From Oscillospiraceae bacterium (GTDB taxonomy: Bacteria > Bacillota > Clostridia > Oscillospirales > Oscillospiraceae), in NCBI GenBank assembly GCA_016292445.1, contig JAEDIN010000008.1:1-38117 (forward strand): 38,117 nt of DNA, in the 5' to 3' direction. The position numbers and the translations under genes were made by a program. The notes below the pieces were generated by a model. That model was not told the DNA's origin. It worked only from the letters and a program-made list of their open reading frames with translations, and searched no databases. Below, in pieces: positions 1-7,227 of the stretch (position 1 is the first letter of the stretch; each line of letters starts with the position of its first letter).

Positions 1-230
1 TTCTGCTTTACCTGGTCAATTTTCTGCTGCTGTGCCTGCTCGGTTGAATACCAGCCTCTGCTGGTCATTTCCTTATAAATGTTGTCCTGCATACAGATGC
101 TGTCGTTGAGCGCGGTGTTAAAGGTCTGGTGGATGTTTGCCGTTGAGGACTCTATCGCACCGTGCATATACAGGTCGCATACTCCCTTAGTGGTAAGAAG
201 CAGGTTCTCCATAATGTCTCTGTCGTTCAT
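1..230 (-). CDS. CotF-family spore coat protein, C-terminus cut by window edge
   Basis: Reading the minus strand, an ATG at 230 follows a strong GGAGGAG ribosome-binding site and opens 76 codons that run off the start of the window. The visible protein begins MNDRDIMENLLLTTKGVCDL and is rich in polar helix-forming residues. It resembles the Coat_F (CotF-like) spore coat proteins of Clostridia, which are predicted helical-bundle proteins of about 80-90 residues, so perhaps only a few residues are missing. It lies 13 bases downstream of a second small coat-like gene on the same strand, and the two should be co-transcribed. Assignment rests on the characteristic N-terminal and KGVCDLYMHG-type sequence; the exact role in the coat is unknown. 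Confidence 0.75.
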   Translation of the reverse strand, partial: MNDRDIMENLLLTTKGVCDLYMHGAIESSTANIHQTFNTALNDSICMQDNIYKEMTSRGWYSTEQAQQQKIDQVKQ

Positions 231-243
231 GTCCTTCTCCTCC

Positions 244-417
244 TTAAACAAGGTTAAAAAACTGCGTAAACAGCTTCTGGTTGTTGTTTGCAAACTTCTG
301 GACCGCCTGTTTAAGAGTCGGGTCTGTAAGCTGGCTTACTGCCTGGTTGCACTGTGTGGTCATGAACTTGATATGGCCGAGTGCGTCTTCGATATAAAGC
401 AATTCTTTCGGTGTCAT
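244..417 (-). CDS. Small CotF-like spore coat protein, 57 aa
   Basis: A minus-strand gene starting at ATG 417 behind GGAGG (426-430) and ending with TAA at 244-246. The 57-residue product starts MTPKELLYIEDALGHIKFM and reads as two amphipathic helices (about residues 3-30 and 34-55), with no signal peptide or membrane segment. This matches the short spore coat proteins of Clostridia that are usually encoded immediately before a longer CotF-like protein, as here. It is short enough to be missed by automatic callers. The likely role is a structural protein of the spore or its coat; this is inferred from family resemblance and from the neighbouring coat gene. A candidate forespore-type promoter lies about 40 bases upstream. 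Confidence 0.72.
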   Translation of the reverse strand: MTPKELLYIEDALGHIKFMTTQCNQAVSQLTDPTLKQAVQKFANNNQKLFTQFFNLV

Positions 418-457
418 ATTCTTTTCCTCCGTTTTATATTGAGACTAAGCTCGATAA

Positions 458-486
458 TATTATCTGCGATGTGCGCCTTGTTATGC
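458..486 (-). promoter_or_regulatory. Candidate forespore sigma-G/F type promoter for the CotF-like pair
   Basis: On the minus strand, GCATA (486-482) is followed after 17 bases by GATAATA (464-458). The sigma-G consensus is roughly GMATR, 17-18 bases, CATNMTA, so only the first base of the -10 box deviates. The predicted start near 451 would leave a leader of about 35 bases containing the GGAGG site. Forespore sigma factors overlap in specificity, so sigma-F is also possible. This is a pattern match only. Confidence 0.4.
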
Positions 487-599
487 TGGCAAATGCTTAT
501 CGGCCGGAAAATTATATAGAATTAGAATTTTTTTGAATTTTTGCAAAATCAGGTTTCTGTGCAAATCAAACTCAAGATTTATATATCAGCCTGCTCGTT

Positions 600-661
600 T
601 TATCAAAACGATAGCAATACCGTTATATTTATGAATTTGTCTGCTTCGGATGAAATACAAT
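600..661 (+). promoter_or_regulatory. Weak promoter candidates upstream of the spoIVFA-like gene
   Basis: Two alternatives are visible. TTATCA (600-605), 18 bases, TATATT (624-629) resembles a housekeeping promoter. GAATTTG (633-639), 14 bases, AATACAAT (654-661) resembles a mother-cell sigma-E site, which would fit the known sigma-E control of spoIVF in Bacillus. However, its start point near 668 would fall inside the GAGGTG ribosome-binding site (667-672). Neither is strong. The rest of the 262-base divergent gap (418-679) holds a short CGTTTT/AAAACG hairpin at 596-610 and no gene that I can support. Confidence 0.28.
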
Positions 662-679
662 AATTTGAGGTGACAAGCC

Positions 680-1483
680 ATGAAAGAACTGAAGCTTTAT
701 ATCTCTGCCGGCATTTTTATAGCACTTACTGCCGTAAAAATGCTGTTTCCGCAGATATCGGACGAGATAAGAGACGGAATAAGCGAGGCACTGAAGATGG
801 AAAGTGAGCAGACACAGGCAATAATCGCACTGGGCAGCAGCTTAACCAAAGAGGATATTATCAAAGCCTTTGATTTTTCAAGATACAGCGAAACACAGTC
901 GGTCGGCGTGGATATAACGCCAATTCCCATGCCTACATCCACCCCAACCCCGGTACCAACACCAACACCAACCCCGGAACCAACCCCGACACCGACGCCT
1001 GAGCCTACGACACCGCCTAAGGTGGCGGCATTTTATGAGTCGCAAAAGGCATTTTCGGAATATGCCGTGCCGTCAAATGTATCGTATGACTTTTCGGAGC
1101 TGCCTTTTAAATACACAAGCCCCGTCAAGGGCGTGACCTCCTCAGGCTTCGGTTACAGAATGCACCCGATAAAAAAGGAGGTAAAATATCACTACGGAAC
1201 GGATTTTGCGGCAAATACGGGGGAAAAGGTGTATTCATTTGCAGACGGTAAAATATATGCTATCGGCGAAAACGACAGCTACGGAAAGTATGTTATAATA
1301 GACCATGCCGACGGTTACAGAACCTTGTATGCCCATTGCAGCAAGCACCTAAAAAGCGGCGGCAAGGTAAAAAGGGGAGAAGTCATTGCCCTTGTCGGCG
1401 AATCCGGAGCGGCGACGGGACCGCATCTGCATTTTGAACTCATGCACTGCAAGACCTATTTAAATCCCGAGTTCTACTTATGA
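680..1483 (+). CDS. SpoIVFA-like membrane-anchored M23 (LytM-fold) peptidase
   Basis: The 267-residue protein has an N-terminal membrane helix (about residues 5-24), a short extracytoplasmic segment, a proline/threonine-rich linker (about 81-113) and a C-terminal M23/LytM domain (about 143-267). In Bacillus, SpoIVFA holds and inhibits the SpoIVFB protease at the outer forespore membrane. Here the next gene is an M50 protease overlapping by four bases (ATGA), which supports a SpoIVFA role. All expected zinc and catalytic residues are visible: H171 and D175 (HYGTD), H219, and H249/H251 (HLH). The domain may therefore be an active peptidoglycan hydrolase, whereas the Bacillus partner is regarded as non-enzymatic. 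A general M23 cell-wall hydrolase is the alternative. Ribosome-binding site GAGGTG lies at 667-672. Confidence 0.78.
   Translation: MKELKLYISAGIFIALTAVKMLFPQISDEIRDGISEALKMESEQTQAIIALGSSLTKEDIIKAFDFSRYSETQSVGVDITPIPMPTSTPTPVPTPTPTPEPTPTPTPEPTTPPKVAAFYESQKAFSEYAVPSNVSYDFSELPFKYTSPVKGVTSSGFGYRMHPIKKEVKYHYGTDFAANTGEKVYSFADGKIYAIGENDSYGKYVIIDHADGYRTLYAHCSKHLKSGGKVKRGEVIALVGESGAATGPHLHFELMHCKTYLNPEFYL
920..1018 (+). repeat. Proline/threonine-rich low-complexity linker
   Basis: This stretch of the spoIVFA-like gene encodes repeated PT, PTP and EPTPTP units (about residues 81-113). It is a flexible spacer of the kind that separates a membrane anchor from an extracytoplasmic catalytic domain. The DNA is a degenerate run of CCNACN codons and may be prone to length variation between strains. 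Confidence 0.8.
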
Positions 1484-2058
1484 ACAGAATAGATGTCGGT
1501 GCCGGAGCATTATTTCTGCTTTCGGTCATTTATTTTTTCGGAGGCATTACGAGCCTTTTAGCCCTGCTGATTGCCGTTGCTGTCCATGAACTCGGCCACA
1601 TTGCGGCAATACGACTATTCGGCGGCAGGATACAAATGCTCAAAATCGGCATAAGCGGACTGTGCATACGCTATTACGGAGCTTTAGGCACGACAAACAG
1701 TGTAATCTGCCTGTGCGCAGGGCCTGCACTTGGACTTGTGCTTGCGTATGCGGCATCGTATCTCGGAAATCAAAGTCAAAATCTTCTTCTTATTAAAACT
1801 GCCGGATTCAGCCTTGTGCTGTCTGTTTATAATTCGCTGCCTGCCTTACCTCTTGACGGCGGAAGGGCGCTGCAATGCCTTGCTGAAAGAGTTTTTGGCG
1901 TTAGCTTTGCTCAAACGCTGCTTGAATTTTCGGGTATGCTTACGGGAGCGGCACTGTTGTTTGCTGGAGCTTTTTTTATAAGGCAGAGCTTCGGCACAGC
2001 TCTGCTTATTGCCGGAGTATGGGTGCTGACGGCGCAAACGGGTATTGTAAAAACCTAA
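1480..2058 (+). CDS. spoIVFB: SpoIVFB-like M50 site-2 intramembrane protease
   Basis: This 192-residue protein is almost entirely hydrophobic, with about five to six predicted membrane helices. The zinc motif HELGH lies at residues 36-40 inside the first helical region, and the third ligand motif, N118 followed by PLDGG with D126, lies further on. Both are diagnostic of M50B site-2 proteases, and the short, domain-free layout is typical of SpoIVFB. In Bacillus, SpoIVFB cleaves pro-sigma-K in the mother cell, so the predicted role is sigma-K activation; the substrate is inferred. Its start overlaps the end of the M23 gene (ATGA), so the two proteins are probably made together. It is shorter than Bacillus SpoIVFB, which carries a C-terminal CBS domain that is absent here. 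Confidence 0.8.
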   Translation: MNRIDVGAGALFLLSVIYFFGGITSLLALLIAVAVHELGHIAAIRLFGGRIQMLKIGISGLCIRYYGALGTTNSVICLCAGPALGLVLAYAASYLGNQSQNLLLIKTAGFSLVLSVYNSLPALPLDGGRALQCLAERVFGVSFAQTLLEFSGMLTGAALLFAGAFFIRQSFGTALLIAGVWVLTAQTGIVKT

Positions 2059-2102
2059 ACGATGTTGTAAAATTGTGAGGATAAAAGTTTTGGAGATAAA
2101 CA

Positions 2103-3938
2103 ATGGATAAAAAACTTGAGCGCATACTTCCGAGAGTGCAGAAGCCTGCACGGTATACCGGCGGTGAGTATAATCAGATAATCAAAAACAAGGACGAGGT
2201 CGATATCAGGGTGGCGTTTTGCTTTCCCGATACATATGAGATAGGTATGTCAAACCTCGGTATGGGCATACTCTACTCAACCATGAACGAGCTGCCCTAT
2301 GTGTGGTGCGAGCGTGTGTACGCTCCGTGGGGCGATATGTACGACGAGATGAAAAAGGCCGATGTCAAGCTCTATGCACTTGAGAGCGGCGATCCCATCT
2401 CCGAGCATGATGTTCTTGCATTCTCCGTCGGCTACGAGATGGCGTATACCACCGTGCTGGACATGATAGATATGGCAGGCTTACCTGTCCGTAATGCCGA
2501 TAGAACCGAGCTGTTACCGCTTGTCGTAATGGGCGGCACTGCTGCCCTCAATCCTGAGCCGATGGCGGATTTCGTTGACATTTTTCTGCTCGGCGAGGGG
2601 GAGGAAATGAACAACGAGCTTTTGGAGCTCTTGCATGAGGCTAAGAAAAACGGCTGGAGCAAGACGGATTTCTTGAAAGAAGCCTGTCATATCGGCGGTG
2701 TGTATGTGCCGAGCTTTTATAAGCCGATACTCAACGCCGATAACACGATAAACAGGTTTGAGATATCCGAGGACGCACCACAGAGGGTTACAAAGCGCAT
2801 TATTGCCGACCTTGATAAGGTGCATTTCCCACTCAAGCCCGTTGTGCCCTCGACCGAGGTTATACATGACCGCGTAAATCTTGAGCTCTTCCGCGGCTGT
2901 GTCCGCGGCTGCCGATTCTGTCAGGCAGGCCATGTATACAGACCGATAAGAGCAAAAAGCCCCGAGCTGCTTGTTGAGCAGGGCAAGGCATTGCTTAAAA
3001 ACACCGGCTGTCAGGACATAACGCTGTTGTCTTTAAGCTCGAGCGATTACAGACATTTGTCCTGCATCTGCGACGGACTGCTTGAATACTGCGAGCCTCG
3101 CAGCATAGGCCTTTCGCTGCCGTCGTTGAGAGCGGATAACTTCTCAATCGAGATAATGCACAAGCTCCAGAAGACCCGAAAAAGCGGACTGACATTCGCG
3201 CCGGAGGCAGGAAGCCAAAGATTGCGTGACGCGATAAACAAGAATGTCACCGAGGAGGATTTGCTCAACACCTGCCGACTTGCCTTTGAGGGCGGCTGGA
3301 ACAATGTTAAGCTCTACTTTATGCTCGGTCTCCCGACCGAAACCGAGGAGGATATTCTCGGCATAACCGAGCTTGCAAATCAGGTTCTGCACACATGGAG
3401 ACTTTATGCAAAGAACAAAAACAGGGGAGTGCGCATAACCGTATCGACCTCCTGCTTCGTGCCGAAGCCGCACAGCCCATTCCAGTGGGAACGGCAAAAC
3501 ACCATGGAGGAGTATATTGCTAAGGTCAACCTCCTGCGTGAGAATATAAAGGCGAAGAATGTTGTGTACAACTGGCACGATCCGCAGACAAGCTATATAG
3601 AAGCAACTTTATCCAGAGGTGACCGCAGAATGGGTGCAGTCATTGAAAATGTATGGCGTGCCGGCGGCAGGCTCGAGGCGTGGAGCGATTATTTTTCGTT
3701 TGACAGGTGGATGAAGGCATTTGACGATGCAGGTGTTGATCCAAGCTATTATGCGCACAGAGAGCGCGAGAAAGACGAGGTAATGCCCTGGGACATTGTC
3801 GATGTCGGAGTGCGCAGGGAGCACCTGTGGCATGAAAAAGAGCAGTGCTACAGGTCCCGGCTTTCGCCCGACTGCCGCAAGCAATGCTCTGCCTGCGGAG
3901 CGGCAAAGCTTTTGAAGGGAGGCCGCTGCGATGGATAA
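2103..3938 (+). CDS. B12-binding-type radical SAM protein, TIGR03960 family
   Basis: The 611-residue protein has an N-terminal region like the B12-binding domains of radical SAM enzymes (about 30-200, including GMSNLGMGILYST). The radical SAM core follows, with a CxxxCxxC cluster motif at C266, C270 and C273. A late cysteine-rich tail (CRKQCSACG) may hold a second metal site. It belongs to a Clostridia family that accompanies a DUF2344 protein, here starting eight bases before this gene ends. In related bacteria the two are fused or adjacent and lie near spoIVF and ribosomal protein genes. The reaction is not known to me; an RNA-modification role is sometimes suggested but not shown here. The ATG is preceded by GGAG (2091-2094), and 44 bases separate it from the spoIVFB-like gene. 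Confidence 0.85.
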   Translation: MDKKLERILPRVQKPARYTGGEYNQIIKNKDEVDIRVAFCFPDTYEIGMSNLGMGILYSTMNELPYVWCERVYAPWGDMYDEMKKADVKLYALESGDPISEHDVLAFSVGYEMAYTTVLDMIDMAGLPVRNADRTELLPLVVMGGTAALNPEPMADFVDIFLLGEGEEMNNELLELLHEAKKNGWSKTDFLKEACHIGGVYVPSFYKPILNADNTINRFEISEDAPQRVTKRIIADLDKVHFPLKPVVPSTEVIHDRVNLELFRGCVRGCRFCQAGHVYRPIRAKSPELLVEQGKALLKNTGCQDITLLSLSSSDYRHLSCICDGLLEYCEPRSIGLSLPSLRADNFSIEIMHKLQKTRKSGLTFAPEAGSQRLRDAINKNVTEEDLLNTCRLAFEGGWNNVKLYFMLGLPTETEEDILGITELANQVLHTWRLYAKNKNRGVRITVSTSCFVPKPHSPFQWERQNTMEEYIAKVNLLRENIKAKNVVYNWHDPQTSYIEATLSRGDRRMGAVIENVWRAGGRLEAWSDYFSFDRWMKAFDDAGVDPSYYAHREREKDEVMPWDIVDVGVRREHLWHEKEQCYRSRLSPDCRKQCSACGAAKLLKGGRCDG

Positions 3939-4590
3939 GCTGAGACTGCTTTTTTCAAAAACCGGCAGGGCGGTTTATATTTCGCACCTTGACTTAATGC
4001 GCACACTTACGAGAGCGTTTCTGCGTGCAGAGTGCCGCCTTAAATACTCCGAGGGCTTTAATCCGCATCCGCAGATATCGATTGCGCTTCCGCTTTCGGT
4101 CGGCGCAGAGAGCATTTGCGAGATAATGGACTTTAAGCTTATTGAGGACAAAGAGCCGGATGAGATACTCGCCGCCCTGTCAAAGCAGCTTCCCGAGGGG
4201 ATAGAAGCAATCTCCGTGTATGCCTCGGAGCGTAAGGTCAAGGAGCTTAAATGGCTGAAAATTACCGGCATTTTCGAGTATGATGAACGCAATGCCGGTA
4301 ATATGGCGGTAAAGCTCAACGAATTTTACGCAAAGGACAGCATTGTCATATCCAAAAAGACAAAGCGCGGCATCGGAGAAAGTGATATAAAACAGGCAAT
4401 TAAGGAAATTGTCTTTACCGACGACGGCGATAATGTCATACTTGACGCAATAGTTTCGGCGCAGGAGCCGACGCTCAATCCGCAGCTTTTAGCCGATGCG
4501 TTGATGCAGCTAAATCCCGAGATTGCACCCGATTATGCAAAATTCAGGAGACTTGAGGTTTACGATGAAAATATGAGTATTTTCCGCTAA
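3931..4590 (+). CDS. DUF2344 (TIGR03936) radical SAM partner protein
   Basis: The 219-residue protein starts MDKLRLLFSKTGRAVYISHL and contains the conserved SEGFNPHPQISIALPL segment (about residues 41-56) that marks the DUF2344 family. The family is found next to, or fused to, TIGR03960 radical SAM proteins, as seen here with an 8-base overlap, so the two products almost certainly work together. No catalytic motif can be assigned. The biochemical function is unknown. The gene ends eight bases before the rplS promoter, and no convincing terminator lies between. Confidence 0.83.
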   Translation: MDKLRLLFSKTGRAVYISHLDLMRTLTRAFLRAECRLKYSEGFNPHPQISIALPLSVGAESICEIMDFKLIEDKEPDEILAALSKQLPEGIEAISVYASERKVKELKWLKITGIFEYDERNAGNMAVKLNEFYAKDSIVISKKTKRGIGESDIKQAIKEIVFTDDGDNVILDAIVSAQEPTLNPQLLADALMQLNPEIAPDYAKFRRLEVYDENMSIFR

Positions 4591-4597
4591 AAAATGC

Positions 4598-4626
4598 TTG
4601 CATTTCAAGGATTTGTGTGGTATTAT
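4598..4626 (+). promoter_or_regulatory. Predicted housekeeping promoter of rplS
   Basis: TTGCAT (4598-4603), 17 bases, TATTAT (4621-4626), with an extended -10 TGG directly before the -10 box. It lies just after the DUF2344 stop and would transcribe a leader of about 98 bases ahead of rplS. Confidence 0.65.
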
Positions 4627-4632
4627 ATCAAG

Positions 4633-4706
4633 GCTTGTGCGGTAATGCCGCAAGCTATCAAGCGGTCCTCTGCCGAGACCCAAAGGGAGTCCTCCGGCAC
4701 GAACGC
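4633..4706 (+). ncRNA. Structured 5' leader of rplS, possible L19 autoregulatory leader
   Basis: Two stem-loops can be drawn in the untranslated leader. The first pairs GCTTGTGCGG (4633-4642) with CCGCAAGC (4648-4655) with two unpaired bases. The second is a branched or bulged stem closed by GCG/CGC (4662-4664 and 4704-4706), with TGCCG/CGGCA (4671-4675 and 4695-4699) and a CCCAAAGGG tip. The rplS ribosome-binding site (AAGGAAGG) follows within 25 bases. L19 leader RNAs are known in Firmicutes and bind L19 to repress translation. Whether this matches the published Rfam model was not tested. Confidence 0.5.
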
Positions 4707-4730
4707 CTTAAGAAAAGGAAGGATTAGACT

Positions 4731-5072
4731 ATGGATCTGATCAAAGTTCTCAGCGAACAGTACATGAAGCCCGAACTGCCCGAACTGAATGTCGGCGATA
4801 CCGTCCGCATCACCGTTCGCGTAAAGGAAGGCAGCCGTGAGCGCAACCAGGCTTTTGAAGGCACCATCATTGCCAAGAAGCATGGCGGCATCAACGAGAC
4901 CATCACCGTCCGTCGTATTTCCTACGGCGTAGGCTGTGAGAAGGTCTTCCCCGTACACTCTCCCTCCATCGTCTCCGTAGAGACAGTTCGCCGCGGTAAA
5001 GTCCGCAGAGCAAAGCTGTACTACCTGCGTGATCGCGTCGGTAAGAGTGCGAAGGTCAAAGAGCGTCTTTAA
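4731..5072 (+). CDS. rplS: 50S ribosomal protein L19
   Basis: The 113-residue protein has the family length and conserved core: VGDTVRITVRVKEGSRERNQ near the N-terminus, then FEGTIIAKKHGG, TVRRISYGVGCEKVFPVHSP and a C-terminal RAKLYYLRDRVGK. L19 sits at the 30S-50S interface of the ribosome. Codon use is skewed to C-ending codons, as expected for a highly expressed gene. In many Firmicutes rplS is the last gene of the rpsP-rimM-trmD operon. Here none of those genes precede it and it has its own promoter, leader and terminator, so it appears to be a single-gene unit. The ATG follows AAGGAAGG. Confidence 0.97.
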   Translation: MDLIKVLSEQYMKPELPELNVGDTVRITVRVKEGSRERNQAFEGTIIAKKHGGINETITVRRISYGVGCEKVFPVHSPSIVSVETVRRGKVRRAKLYYLRDRVGKSAKVKERL

Positions 5073-5093
5073 GCTCAAGACCCACTATTGTTC

Positions 5094-5121
5094 AAAAAAA
5101 GAGGCGAAAGCCTCTTTTTTT
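5094..5121 (+). terminator. Intrinsic terminator of rplS
   Basis: The stem GAGGC (5101-5105) with loop GAAA pairs with GCCTC (5110-5114) and is extended by A7/T7 flanks, ending in a run of seven Ts. The symmetric A and T tracts would also allow it to act on the opposite strand. Confidence 0.88.
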
Positions 5122-5122
5122 G

Positions 5123-5152
5123 TTGCCTATTGAATCAGTTTTCGTGTATAAT
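5123..5152 (+). promoter_or_regulatory. Predicted housekeeping promoter of lepB and downstream genes
   Basis: TTGCCT (5123-5128), 18 bases, TATAAT (5147-5152), placed between the rplS terminator and the lepB start. It probably drives the tightly spaced lepB-rbgA-rnhB-yraN-thrC run. Confidence 0.68.
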
Positions 5153-5183
5153 AAAAAGAACATCTATATCAGAGGTATTGCAA

Positions 5184-5756
5184 ATGAAAAAGACTGATAT
5201 GAATAAGAAGAAAAGCCAAGAGAAAACATCAAAACAGGGCGATATCTATGAGTGGATACAGTGTATAATTGTTGCACTCATCGTTTGCGTTGTAGTTTTT
5301 GTCTTTTTTGTCAGAATTGTCGATGTCATCGGTAGTTCAATGCACCCGACGCTGGAAAACGGGGATAAAATGATTGTAACAGATGTTTTCTACACGCCGA
5401 AGCAGGGTGATATCGTCGTGTTCCAGAAAGATGAATACGCAGACTATGCCCTTGTGAAGCGAGTAATTGCCACCGAAGGTCAAACGGTAGAAATCGATTT
5501 TGACAGACATATTGTCTATGTTGACGGCAACAAGCTTGATGAGCCGTATATTGCTGAGCCTACGGCAAATAAGATAGACTTTACCGGCATTCAGATAGTC
5601 CCCGAGGGCTGCGTGTTTGTGATGGGCGACAACAGAAACGACTCAACCGACAGCCGCGATGAGAGAATAGGCATGGTAGATACCCGAAACATCATCGGAA
5701 AGGTTGTATTTGTAGCTTTTCCGTTTGACCACATTGGCTCCCCCTACGGCAATTGA
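5184..5756 (+). CDS. lepB: Signal peptidase I
   Basis: The 190-residue protein has a lysine-rich cytoplasmic tail, one membrane helix (about residues 23-43) and an extracytoplasmic S26 domain. The catalytic serine is S52 in the GSSMHPT motif and the general base is K92 in VKRV. Box E (GDNRNDSTDSR) is present near the C-terminus. It cleaves signal peptides from exported proteins at the outer face of the membrane. I chose ATG 5184, behind AGAGGT (5172-5176 region); an upstream in-frame start at 5088 lies inside the rplS terminator and is rejected. The next gene starts within a few bases of its stop. Confidence 0.93.
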   Translation: MKKTDMNKKKSQEKTSKQGDIYEWIQCIIVALIVCVVVFVFFVRIVDVIGSSMHPTLENGDKMIVTDVFYTPKQGDIVVFQKDEYADYALVKRVIATEGQTVEIDFDRHIVYVDGNKLDEPYIAEPTANKIDFTGIQIVPEGCVFVMGDNRNDSTDSRDERIGMVDTRNIIGKVVFVAFPFDHIGSPYGN

Positions 5757-5758
5757 CT

Positions 5759-6631
5759 ATGGCAGATATTAATTTTGAAAAAATGAATATCCAGTGGTTC
5801 CCGGGCCATATGACCAAGGCACAGCGCATGATAGAAGACAGTATAAAGCTTGTCGATGCCGTGTGTGAGATACTTGACGCAAGAATCCCCAATTCAAGCC
5901 GCAATCCGGATATTGACAGGCTCGCTGCCGGTAAGCCGAGACTTATCATACTAAATCGTGTCGATCTTGCCGATCCTGAAATCACCGCGCAGTGGAAAAA
6001 GCATTTTGAGTCGCAGGGAATAAAGATATTGGAGACCGATGCCAAAACAGGTAAGGGTGTAAACGGCTTTGTTCCCGCTCTGCGTGAACTGCTTTCGGAC
6101 AAGATAGCCGAATATGCCGCAAAGGGACAGGCGTCAAGACCTTTGCGTGTGATGATTTTAGGCATACCCAATGTCGGAAAATCAACCTTTATCAATAAGG
6201 TCGCAAAGCGCAAAGCGGCGGTCGCAGGCGACAAGCCTGGCGTTACCCGAGGCAAGCAGTGGATAAGCATCGATCGGGGCCTTGATCTTCTTGATACACC
6301 GGGTATTCTCTGGCCGAAGTTTGATTCGCAGGAGGTCGGCGAGATGCTTGCGATCACCAATGCGATAAAGGCGGATGTTCTCGACAAAGAAACTCTGGGT
6401 GCAAATTTTATGCTCAGACTGCGCGAAATGTACCCCGACGCTTTGACTCAACGGTATAAATTCGTTCCCGACTCTGATATGAACGGCTATGAGCTTCTTG
6501 AGGAGGCCGCAAAAAAGCGCGGCTTTTTGGTATCGAGGGGCGAGTATGATATTGAAAGAATGGCTAATACTCTGCTCGGTGAGTACCACGACGGAAAGCT
6601 CGGCAGAATCAGCTTGGAGAAACCCGAATGA
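5759..6631 (+). CDS. rbgA: Ribosome biogenesis GTPase YlqF/RbgA
   Basis: The protein is a circularly permuted GTPase of 290 residues. The G4 motif NRVD (66-69) precedes the G1 loop GIPNVGKS (135-142), and G3 DTPG follows at 179-182. The N-terminal IQWFPGHMTKA segment is diagnostic of RbgA. RbgA acts in late assembly of the 50S subunit. The start is uncertain. ATG 5759 is used here. A TTG at 5753 overlapping the lepB stop is possible, and an internal ATG at 5783 would match the length of the Bacillus protein. No strong ribosome-binding site is visible before any of these, so translational coupling to lepB is likely. It overlaps rnhB by four bases. Confidence 0.93.
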   Translation: MADINFEKMNIQWFPGHMTKAQRMIEDSIKLVDAVCEILDARIPNSSRNPDIDRLAAGKPRLIILNRVDLADPEITAQWKKHFESQGIKILETDAKTGKGVNGFVPALRELLSDKIAEYAAKGQASRPLRVMILGIPNVGKSTFINKVAKRKAAVAGDKPGVTRGKQWISIDRGLDLLDTPGILWPKFDSQEVGEMLAITNAIKADVLDKETLGANFMLRLREMYPDALTQRYKFVPDSDMNGYELLEEAAKKRGFLVSRGEYDIERMANTLLGEYHDGKLGRISLEKPE

Positions 6632-7227
6632 CAGAGCTTTGGAAGCTTGAAAACGAGATATATGCCGAAGGCTTTGAGCTTATTTGCGGCGTTGACGAGG
6701 CAGGCAGAGGGCCACTTGCGGGACCGGTTTGCGCAGCAGCGGTCATACTGCCGAGAGAGATTGAAATAGAGGGGCTTAACGACTCCAAAAAGCTCACTGA
6801 AAAAAAGCGCGATGCACTGTTTGATGTTATTTGCGATAATGCACTAAGCTACGGCATTGCCTTTGCAACAGTTGAAGAAATTGAAAGTATAAACATATTA
6901 AACGCCGCAATGCTTGCCATGAACCGGGCAATTGAGAAGCTTTCTCCCCGGCCGCAGCTTGCACTCATTGACGGCAACCGCAACAGCGCGATAAATGTGC
7001 CGAGCCGCTGTGTAATAAAGGGCGATGCCAAATGCGCCGATATTGCCGCAGCCTCAATTCTGGCAAAGGTCACCCGTGACCGATATATGCTCAAAATGGC
7101 GGAAAAGTACCCCGAATATCATTTTGAAAAGCATAAGGGCTACGGCACAAAGCTCCACTACGAGGCGCTGCGCGAATACGGACCGAGTGAGATACACAGA
7201 CCGAGCTTTTTGAGGAAAATGCACTGA
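6628..7227 (+). CDS. rnhB: Ribonuclease HII
   Basis: The 199-residue protein carries the RNase HII active site: D23 and E24 in GVDEAGRGP, D115 in LIDGN and D133 in KGDAKC, followed by the conserved ASILAKVTRD stretch. It cleaves RNA of RNA-DNA hybrids and single misincorporated ribonucleotides. The N-terminal extension of Bacillus-type HII enzymes is absent, so it resembles the compact form. It starts in an ATGA overlap with rbgA; rbgA-rnhB adjacency is widespread in Firmicutes. Confidence 0.95.
   Translation: MTELWKLENEIYAEGFELICGVDEAGRGPLAGPVCAAAVILPREIEIEGLNDSKKLTEKKRDALFDVICDNALSYGIAFATVEEIESINILNAAMLAMNRAIEKLSPRPQLALIDGNRNSAINVPSRCVIKGDAKCADIAAASILAKVTRDRYMLKMAEKYPEYHFEKHKGYGTKLHYEALREYGPSEIHRPSFLRKMH

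Noticed and set aside
79..519. 146-codon plus-strand frame over the start of the window
   Set aside because: It is antisense to two minus-strand coat genes that have good ribosome-binding sites, and its translation resembles no family that I recognise.
596..615. CGTTTT-ATC-AAAACG hairpin before the spoIVFA-like gene
   Set aside because: Short and AT-rich, no T run, and not placed to affect a start; chance is a fair explanation.
920..1018. PT-rich run as a tandem repeat array or CRISPR-like element
   Set aside because: It is in frame and encodes a flexible protein linker; the units are degenerate and have no spacers.
5088..5183. Extended N-terminus for signal peptidase I
   Set aside because: It begins inside the rplS terminator and upstream of the promoter; the ATG at 5184 has its own ribosome-binding site.
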